The notes beneath the pieces were generated by a model. It saw nothing but the letters and a program-made list of their open reading frames with translations. It searched no databases and was not told the DNA's origin. The translations under genes were made by a program, and so were the position numbers. From the NCBI GenBank assembly GCA_016788065.1, contig JAEUTI010000077.1, forward strand, positions 1 to 64,000: a stretch of DNA of 64,000 bases. The letters run 5' to 3'. Source of the DNA: Bacteroidia bacterium. Lineage in GTDB: Bacteria; Bacteroidota; Bacteroidia; AKYH767-A; OLB10. This document shows positions 58,191-64,000 of this stretch, piece after piece; position 1 is the stretch's first letter, and every line of letters starts with the position of its first letter.

Positions 58191-60040
58191 TGAATATTAG
58201 ATCGCTGCATATTATGAAACGTTTTCAGGGTCTCCTGTTGGTATGGCTCCTGTTTATTTGTGCAGGTACATCTCGTGCTCAAACATTCACCGCAGGGGTC
58301 AGCAAGAATCCGGTTGGTTTAAATGAGCAATTTCAGTTGTCATTTACTTTGAGTTCTTCCGGGTCGGCTTTTAAAGCACCTTCTTTATCGGACTTCATGG
58401 TATTGTCGGGTCCGAATCAAAGTACCAGCATGCAATTCGTGAATGGAAGTATGTCACAGTCGCTTACTTTCAGTTACATTTTACAGCCAAAGAAAGAGGG
58501 TTCCTTTAAAATTGAGTCGGCTGCTGTAGAATCGGGTGGCAAACTTTTGCTTTCAAATCCTCTCACCATTACAGTAAATAAAGGCAGTGGTGGCGGACAA
58601 GCCGGTCAGCAGGGAAATGATCAAAAGACGAATATATCTACCAACAATATTTTCCTGAAAGTCAGCATAGATAAATCGAATGTTTATCTCGGTGAAGCTA
58701 TTGTGGCAACTTATAAACTTTACACCAATGTTCAGGTGGTGAATTACAGTATCAACAAAGTTCCGGCATTTAATGGCTTCTGGAGTCAGGATATGCAAAT
58801 GCCGGCACAGTTGCAATTGAAGACGGAAGTTGTAAATGGAGTTACGTATCAGGTTGGAGAAATTAAAAAGGTAGTCTTATTTCCCCAGCAAAGTGGCACA
58901 CTCACCCTGGAACCTATGGAAGGCGAATGTATTGCACGAATTCAGGTTAAAAGAAATCGTTCCGGGAGTCCGTTTGATATTTTCAATGATCCTTTTTTTA
59001 ATGATCCTTTTTTTGGAGGCGGCGGAATCAGGGATGTAAAGTTTGCTGTTAAAAGCACTCCGGTTAAAATTACAGTCAAAAGTTTGCCGGCTAATCCTCC
59101 TGCTTCTTTCAATGGGGCTGTGGGTAGGTATTCCATAGAAGGATTAATTGATAAATCGAATCCAAAAGCAAATGACGCTGTTTCCTTTAAATTGAAATTA
59201 AGTGGGAAAGGAAATATTAAACTGGCTGAAGCTCCGGAATTTGAACTTTCACCGGATATAGAAAAGTATGATCCGAAAATAACCGATAATATCGCGGTTA
59301 ATGAAAAAGGTGCCTCAGGGGTAAGAACTTTTGAGTATTTACTAATCCCACGACACCAGGGAAATTATTCATTTGGTCCGGTGGAATTTACCTATTTCGA
59401 TCTCGATAAAAAAGGGTACGTAACTCTCAAAACACCGGCTTATCAGTTAAAAGTGGAACGTGGTGCCGAAGGCGGTGGAACAGCTGTTGCTTCTACAGGC
59501 AAGGCCGACTTTCAGATACTAGGCAGGGACATAAGATTTATTAAAACCAGTCCTACCCTGTTCACAGATACCAGTGACGATTTTTACGGTTCACTAATTT
59601 TTTGGATTTTAATTTTAGCCGGAGTTGCCGGATTTGCATTTTTAGTTGTGTTCAGAAGAAAGCAACTGGCATTGAATGCAGATATGGCAGCTGTGAAAAG
59701 CAGGAAAGCTACCCGGATGGCACGCAAGCGACTTGAAACAGCTGGATCTTTATTGAAATCAGGAAATCAAACCGGTTTCTATGATGAAACAGGAAAGGCT
59801 CTTTGGGGTTATTTAAGTGACAAATTGAAATTGCCGGTATCCACTCTTACCAAAGAAAGCGTGGTAGCTGCATTGACCACTGCTTCAGTGACCCAGACGA
59901 CTACCAATCGGTTGGTTGAAACGTTAGATTATTGTGAGTTTGCTCGCTTTGCAAGAATGGAAGGTGGAAAAAATCCTGAGCAGGTTTATCAGGAGACTGT
60001 TAATTTAATCACTCAATTGGAAGATGAAATCAAGAATTAA
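58190..60040 (+). CDS. batD: BatD: membrane protein with periplasmic Ig-like modules
   Basis: Signal peptide (MKRFQGLLLVWLLFICAGTSRAQ after a short leader), then a large periplasmic part of beta modules (VSKNPVGLNEQFQLSFTLSS, VSIDKSNVYLGEAIVATYKL, AVGRYSIEGLIDKSNPKAND), each opening with the BatD phrase V-x5-vx-GE. One membrane helix (LIFWILILAGVAGFAFLVVF, about 468-488) follows, then a cytoplasmic helical tail. I start at ATG 58190, which shares bases with the batC stop (TAATG); ATG 58214 is the alternative and TTG 58184 less likely. Overlaps batE by 17 bases. Confidence 0.9.
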   Translation: MNIRSLHIMKRFQGLLLVWLLFICAGTSRAQTFTAGVSKNPVGLNEQFQLSFTLSSSGSAFKAPSLSDFMVLSGPNQSTSMQFVNGSMSQSLTFSYILQPKKEGSFKIESAAVESGGKLLLSNPLTITVNKGSGGGQAGQQGNDQKTNISTNNIFLKVSIDKSNVYLGEAIVATYKLYTNVQVVNYSINKVPAFNGFWSQDMQMPAQLQLKTEVVNGVTYQVGEIKKVVLFPQQSGTLTLEPMEGECIARIQVKRNRSGSPFDIFNDPFFNDPFFGGGGIRDVKFAVKSTPVKITVKSLPANPPASFNGAVGRYSIEGLIDKSNPKANDAVSFKLKLSGKGNIKLAEAPEFELSPDIEKYDPKITDNIAVNEKGASGVRTFEYLLIPRHQGNYSFGPVEFTYFDLDKKGYVTLKTPAYQLKVERGAEGGGTAVASTGKADFQILGRDIRFIKTSPTLFTDTSDDFYGSLIFWILILAGVAGFAFLVVFRRKQLALNADMAAVKSRKATRMARKRLETAGSLLKSGNQTGFYDETGKALWGYLSDKLKLPVSTLTKESVVAALTTASVTQTTTNRLVETLDYCEFARFARMEGGKNPEQVYQETVNLITQLEDEIKN

Positions 60041-60806
60041 AATTTTACTTGTTCTTGTAATTGGAATTTGCGGAATTGTTCCGGCATCCTTGCTTCCTGT
60101 ATACGGACAGTCGGAGCAAGAGATTTTTGCTGCTGCGAACAAATTGTATATGGACGAAAAATTCGAAAAGGCTATTGAGAAATATGAGCAATTAGTTACC
60201 ATGAACAAAGTTTCATCGGATGTTTATTTTAATCTTGGAAATGCCTATTACAAAACCGGGAATTTTGCTTCGTCTGTTCTGAATTATGAAAGAGCAAAGA
60301 GGTTAAGTCCTTCAGACCCTGATATTGAATACAACCTTCGGATGGCCAATCTGAATACTATAGATAAAATTGAACCCCTTCCCAGAGTATTTTATGAGAA
60401 ATGGTGGGATGATTTTGTGAATGAGGGCTCGGTCAGCATCCGGGCAATGTGGATAATAATTTTATTATTCTCGGCATTGGCTGTTTTTGCATTGTATTTG
60501 TTTGTGAATAAAATTGTGATTAGGAAAGTATCCTTTTTCGTTACCATTGGATTGATTTCTGCATCGTTATTTACCTGGTATCTCACTCACATGCAGTACA
60601 AGCATTTGAATAATCATAAAGGTGCTGTAATTTTCTCGGACAGTGCTTATATCAAAAGTTCGCCTGATGAAAAAAGCTCCAATTTGTTTCTGTTGCATTC
60701 AGGTACCCGGATTGAGGTTTTGGATGAACTTTCAGGTTGGAAAAAAATCAGAATTGCCAATGGCAGTGAGGGTTGGATCGTTGCTGATGCTTTGGTTATT
60801 ATCTGA
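60024..60806 (+). CDS. batE: BatE: TPR and SH3-like membrane protein
   Basis: Last gene of the bat operon, 260 residues. Signal peptide (MKSRIKILLVLVIGICGIVP onward), two TPRs (LYMDEKFEKAIEKYEQLVTM, YFNLGNAYYKTGNFASSVLN, YERAKRLSPSDPDIEYNL), two membrane helices (about 130-190), and a C-terminal bacterial SH3-like domain (AVIFSDSAYIKSSPDEKSSN ... GSEGWIVADALVII). This order is typical of BatE. The start lies inside batD in another frame. Confidence 0.9.
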   Translation: MKSRIKILLVLVIGICGIVPASLLPVYGQSEQEIFAAANKLYMDEKFEKAIEKYEQLVTMNKVSSDVYFNLGNAYYKTGNFASSVLNYERAKRLSPSDPDIEYNLRMANLNTIDKIEPLPRVFYEKWWDDFVNEGSVSIRAMWIIILLFSALAVFALYLFVNKIVIRKVSFFVTIGLISASLFTWYLTHMQYKHLNNHKGAVIFSDSAYIKSSPDEKSSNLFLLHSGTRIEVLDELSGWKKIRIANGSEGWIVADALVII

Positions 60807-60812
60807 TTTATT

Positions 60813-61307
60813 TTGAAAGTACTGCTCCTATCCGACACACACAGCTATCTCGACGACAGCATAATTAAATATACCAAAGATGTTGATGAAATCTGGCATG
60901 CCGGTGATTTTGGAAATGCGGGATTAGCAAGTGCACTTGCTGCTCAGAAACCTTTGCGGGGTGTATATGGAAATATCGACGGACAGGACATCCGGCAACA
61001 ATTCCCTCTGGAGCTATTTTTTATTGCTGCCGGCGTCAGAGTCCTGATGATCCATATTGGAGGTTATCCCGGAAAGTTTCCTGAATCAGTAAAACAACGA
61101 ATAAGATTTCATCGCCCCGATCTGTTTATTTGCGGGCATTCACATATTTTAAAAGTTGTTCGCGACAAGCAATATGGCAACATGTTATGTGTGAATCCGG
61201 GTGCTGCCGGGAAACAAGGCTTCCAGCAAATCCGGACCATGATAAGAATGGAATTGGAGTCTGGTAAAATTGCCGGTCTTGAAGTGATAGAATTGGGTCC
61301 GAAATAA
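60813..61307 (+). CDS. Metallophosphoesterase, YfcE/MJ0936 type
   Basis: Phosphodiesterase of 164 residues. Metal-binding blocks: LLLSDTHSYLD (Asp, His), IWHAGDFGNAG (Asp), RGVYGNIDGQ (Asn), VLMIHIGGYPGK (His), FICGHSHIL (GHxH). Starts at TTG 60813; no ATG precedes the first metal ligand. It begins 6 bases after batE and is probably translated from the same message, though its function is unrelated to Bat as far as known. Confidence 0.9.
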   Translation: MKVLLLSDTHSYLDDSIIKYTKDVDEIWHAGDFGNAGLASALAAQKPLRGVYGNIDGQDIRQQFPLELFFIAAGVRVLMIHIGGYPGKFPESVKQRIRFHRPDLFICGHSHILKVVRDKQYGNMLCVNPGAAGKQGFQQIRTMIRMELESGKIAGLEVIELGPK

Positions 61308-61308
61308 A

Positions 61309-61785
61309 TTACCGGATGCGATCTGCAGCTCTTACCAACATTTCATCTTTACGGATAGCACGGCGGGATGCCAATAGAAGAAACACCTGAGCAGCTATTA
61401 GATAAACACCAGCGAGATAATGAGCGCGGGCAGTTTTAACTTCCATTTCCTCGGAATAGTAGAAAACCAGAATCAGTTCAATTGCTGCAAAAACTCCGGC
61501 AAGCATGCACATTCTCATTTGAGCTGGTCGATTTTTATATAAGAATATAGTGTAAAGGGCTGCAGTCAGGATCAATAAATTGAGAACCATAATGCCATAA
61601 TTGGTCGATAAACTGGTAATGGTATCCCCTACTTTTGATGTTACTTCATTGATATTTAAAGTGTTAATGGATGATATACCTGTTGCATCGGCTGCACCAG
61701 CCTTTTCACTTAATGGAACAAAAAACAAGGCGGCAGAAATGCCGGCAACAGCCAGAAGTAACAGGGACTGAATACGTTGAATCAT
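61309..61785 (-). CDS. DUF4293 family membrane protein
   Basis: Small integral membrane protein of 158 residues with four helices: MIQRIQSLLLLAVAGISAAL, GIMVLNLLILTAALYTIFLY, MCMLAGVFAAIELILVFYYS and YLAGVYLIAAQVFLLLASRR. A short loop between the first two carries NTLNINEVTSKVGDT. The opening MIQRIQSLLLL and position divergent from rho match DUF4293 in many Bacteroidota. Function unknown. Confidence 0.85.
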   Translation of the reverse strand: MIQRIQSLLLLAVAGISAALFFVPLSEKAGAADATGISSINTLNINEVTSKVGDTITSLSTNYGIMVLNLLILTAALYTIFLYKNRPAQMRMCMLAGVFAAIELILVFYYSEEMEVKTARAHYLAGVYLIAAQVFLLLASRRAIRKDEMLVRAADRIR

Positions 61786-62097
61786 AATGTGGCTAATTTA
61801 ATAAGATCAAAACAAGTCGCAAATATGCTTTATTTCCACTGATTTCTGAAACAAACGGGACATAAAATCGTTTTAATAATAAATCTTCAAAAAAATTTGG
61901 AGATTATAAGTATAACTGCTAACATTGCAGTGTTCTTACAAAGACTATTGAAAACACATTTTCTTTTTCAATACTTTTATTGATTCCGGTCACCAACAAT
62001 TCCTTAATGTATTAATATCAGTATTGGATATTCATTTTATGTTATGATCCCGCCAGGGGTTTCAAATTTTATAAGCAAACACACTTAAATTATTTTC
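61786..62097. other. Leader region of rho, no gene recognised
   Basis: 312 AT-rich bases between DUF4293 and rho. No strong hairpin or exact promoter box seen; TACTTTTA near 61971 is one mismatch from the -7 consensus. The length would allow an autoregulatory leader, as rho has in other bacteria, but the sequence gives no direct proof. Confidence 0.35.
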
Positions 62098-63741
62098 ATG
62101 TACGACATTAGTTCGCTGAATGAGAAGCTACTTCCTGAGCTTCGCGAAATTGCAAAAAAGCTGAGTGTACCAGGCTCAGAAGGTCTTAAAAAGCAAGATC
62201 TTATTTACAAAATTCTGGATTTTCAGGCACAACATCCTGATGTTGTTACTTCTATTATGGCCGTGTCGGCGCCTGCTGAACCGGAACCGGTAACAGCCCC
62301 TGTTGCAGCTCCGATTGTTTTGAATCAGGAGTCGGCTTCAGATGATTCAGATGGGCGACCAAAACGCCGTAGAATACCACCACCAAAACCTCCGGGTTCA
62401 CCTGAGGAGCCAATAGTTGATTTATTTGCAGGAATGCCTAGTAGTATCAACACAGTTTCGGAGCCTGCTCCGGTTTCAGTTCCTGCAAGTATTCCGGCTC
62501 CCGTGCGTTCTGCGATGCCGCAACATGAAGTTCCAGTCAGGAATGAACCCAATTTTAACAGAGAGCCAATTGCTCCAAGAGATAGTTTTTCGAGAGAGCG
62601 TAAGATTGCTGAGCCGGTATACGATTTCGATGGCATCATTAACAGTGAAGGTGTTTTGGAGCTGGCGCCTGAAGGATTTGGCTTCTTAAGATCTTCAGAT
62701 TACAATTATCTGGCATCACCTGATGATATTTATGTTTCTCAATCACAAATAAAACTTTTCGGACTTAAAACAGGAGATACCGTAAAAGGTACAGTCCGCC
62801 CACCTAAAGAAGGTGAAAAATATTTCCCTCTTGTTAAAGTAGATCTTATTAATGGACAAGATCCGGCTGTTGTCCGCGACAGAGTTCCATTTGAACACCT
62901 AACTCCCCTTTTCCCTTATGAAAAACTTAGAATGGCAGGCGATAATGCCAGTTATTCTGCTCGGGTAATGGATATGTTTACACCAATTGGTAAAGGTCAA
63001 AGAGCCTTGATTGTAGCTCAGCCAAAAACCGGTAAAACGGTTTTGCTTAAGGAAGTTGCAAATGCTATTGCAGCTAGTCATCCCGAAGTATATCTGATCA
63101 TTCTATTGATTGATGAGCGTCCGGAAGAGGTAACTGATATGGCACGAAATGTTCGTGCTGAAGTGGTTTCATCAACCTTCGATGAACCCGCAGAACGACA
63201 TGTTAAAATTGCGAATATCGTTCTTGAAAAAGCAAAACGCATGGTTGAATGCGGGCATGATGTGGTGATTTTGCTCGACTCTATCACACGTTTGGCACGT
63301 GCTTATAACACAGTTGCTCCTGCATCCGGAAAAATCTTATCGGGTGGTGTTGATGCTAATGCTCTACACAAACCTAAAAGATTCTTTGGTGCAGCCCGTA
63401 AAATTGAAAAAGGCGGTTCTTTAACTATCATTGCTACTGCACTTATTGATACCGGTTCGAAAATGGACGAAGTAATCTTTGAAGAATTCAAAGGAACCGG
63501 TAACATGGAATTACAACTTGATCGTAAACTGGCTAACAAGCGTATATATCCTGCGATTGATCTGGTGGCATCTTCAACACGTCGTGAAGATCTGCTTCTC
63601 GATAAAGAGATGTTACAAAAGATGTGGATTCTCAGAAATCACCTGGCCGATATGAACCCAATGGAAGCTATGGAATTTTTACTGGACAGAATGAGAGGAA
63701 CAAAAACTAATGAAGAGTTCCTTATTTCTATGAACTCATAA
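62098..63741 (+). CDS. rho: Transcription termination factor Rho, with long disordered insertion
   Basis: Hexameric RNA translocase of 547 residues, about 130 longer than the E. coli protein. A Rho_N domain (1-45; [20 protein letters not shown]) is followed by an insertion (about 55-180) rich in Pro, Ala, Glu and Arg ([35 protein letters not shown]). The RNA-binding cold-shock-like domain follows ([20 protein letters not shown]). The ATPase has Walker [26 protein letters not shown], Walker [18 protein letters not shown]-loop [20 protein letters not shown] and an intact arginine-finger region. Such insertions are usual in Bacteroidota Rho. A strong terminator follows. Confidence 0.97.
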   Translation: MYDISSLNEKLLPELREIAKKLSVPGSEGLKKQDLIYKILDFQAQHPDVVTSIMAVSAPAEPEPVTAPVAAPIVLNQESASDDSDGRPKRRRIPPPKPPGSPEEPIVDLFAGMPSSINTVSEPAPVSVPASIPAPVRSAMPQHEVPVRNEPNFNREPIAPRDSFSRERKIAEPVYDFDGIINSEGVLELAPEGFGFLRSSDYNYLASPDDIYVSQSQIKLFGLKTGDTVKGTVRPPKEGEKYFPLVKVDLINGQDPAVVRDRVPFEHLTPLFPYEKLRMAGDNASYSARVMDMFTPIGKGQRALIVAQPKTGKTVLLKEVANAIAASHPEVYLIILLIDERPEEVTDMARNVRAEVVSSTFDEPAERHVKIANIVLEKAKRMVECGHDVVILLDSITRLARAYNTVAPASGKILSGGVDANALHKPKRFFGAARKIEKGGSLTIIATALIDTGSKMDEVIFEEFKGTGNMELQLDRKLANKRIYPAIDLVASSTRREDLLLDKEMLQKMWILRNHLADMNPMEAMEFLLDRMRGTKTNEEFLISMNS

Positions 63742-63756
63742 GATAGGATACCTCAT

Positions 63757-63797
63757 AAAAAAAACGGCGATTGATTATTCAGTCGCCGTTTTTTTTT
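63757..63797. terminator. Intrinsic terminator downstream of rho
   Basis: Stem ACGGCGA (63764-63770) / TCGCCGT (63783-63789) flanked by an A-run and a T-run of eight or more; works in both directions for the convergent genes. Confidence 0.92.
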
Positions 63798-63815
63798 GTG
63801 AAAATGATTAATCAT

Positions 63816-64000
63816 TTATCGAATGATCAATTTCTTCATCTGAGTTGAATTATTAGTTTTAAGAAATGCGATATAAATTCCTGCAGGAAACTGTGTCAAA
63901 TCGATTTCAGTTTCCTGATCAACCAGTAGAGCAGTAAAAATGAGTTTACCTGTTACATCTTTTATTTCAAGTGTTGCATACTCATTCTCACCATTAACAA
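63816..64000 (-). CDS. T9SS type A sorting domain of a secreted protein (partial, N-terminal part beyond window)
   Basis: Only the last 60 residues are inside the window: NGENEYATLEIKDVTGKLIF, LLVDQETEIDLTQFPAGIYI and the end NSTQMKKLIIR. This is a typical type A sorting domain (the GxLIF strand, then L-x-QFPAGIYIAFL and a basic end). The frame is open to base 64000. What the cargo is cannot be seen. Confidence 0.85.
   Translation of the reverse strand, partial: VNGENEYATLEIKDVTGKLIFTALLVDQETEIDLTQFPAGIYIAFLKTNNSTQMKKLIIR

Overview
The window is chromosomal DNA from a member of the Bacteroidota. Four things support this. Many secreted proteins end in type IX secretion (T9SS) sorting domains, five of type A and one of type B (gliding-motility-associated/CHU_C). 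The gene sets are phylum-typical: bamD-rpoZ-coaBC-DUF4835-recN, moxR-batABCDE, and rho beside a DUF4293 gene. Rho carries a long disordered insertion. Promoters fit the phylum-specific form TTTG-N19-TAnnTTTG rather than -35/-10 boxes. The order within the phylum cannot be fixed from sequence reading alone. There is no prophage, insertion sequence, CRISPR array or rRNA operon; this is mostly core genome with secreted-protein genes interspersed.

Layout. 1-3.4 kb: the end of a Na/phosphate cotransporter gene running off the left edge, a cold-shock protein and an RhlE-type RNA helicase. 3.4-10.8 kb: an FG-GAP secreted protein, two LytS/LytTR-type two-component systems pointing toward each other around a sulfotransferase, and a LiaF-like membrane protein upstream of the second system. 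10.8-17 kb: the most unusual intergenic DNA, with a hairpin array, heptamer tandem repeats and an inverted repeat, around two T9SS cargo genes. 17-31 kb: TPR protein, gyrA, clpC, fabI, the recN/DUF4835/coaBC/rpoZ/bamD cluster and a sphingolipid/sulfonolipid-type acyltransferase. 31-40 kb: a Lys/Ala-rich histone-like protein, recQ, aag, cdaA, a TMTC-like TPR membrane protein, a TPR lipoprotein, an SDR, a GNAT-like protein and tRNA-Lys. 40-49.6 kb: T9SS cargo, small proteins of unknown function, flavin reductase, lipoprotein MsrA, a DUF3078 outer-membrane protein and mscL. 49.7-52.3 kb: an ABC exporter and truA. 52.4-60.8 kb: a complete moxR-DUF58-bat operon behind a leader with a terminator-like hairpin. 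60.8-64 kb: a phosphodiesterase, DUF4293, rho and the end of another T9SS protein.

How the genes fit together. Much of the window serves the cell envelope: outer-membrane assembly (BamD), protein secretion (probable PorD/DUF4835 and several T9SS cargoes), lipid synthesis (FabI, acyltransferase), envelope sensing (LiaF-like plus LytS/LytTR, CdaA, MscL) and the membrane-bound Bat complex. The rest is core information processing: GyrA, RecN, RecQ, Aag, RpoZ, Rho, TruA, ClpC, Csp, RhlE.

No single clearly new biological system stands out. The best leads for undescribed biology are: (1) the leader or small RNA in front of moxR, with an apparent terminator/antiterminator choice; (2) the triloop hairpin array at 10860-11060 with varied but base-paired stems; (3) the (AATYCTT)n heptamer repeats, one tract of which supplies the end of a coding sequence; (4) small unknown genes with their own promoter and/or terminator signals at 16888, 41934 and 46910-48075; (5) the shared promoter architecture, which resolves several start codons.
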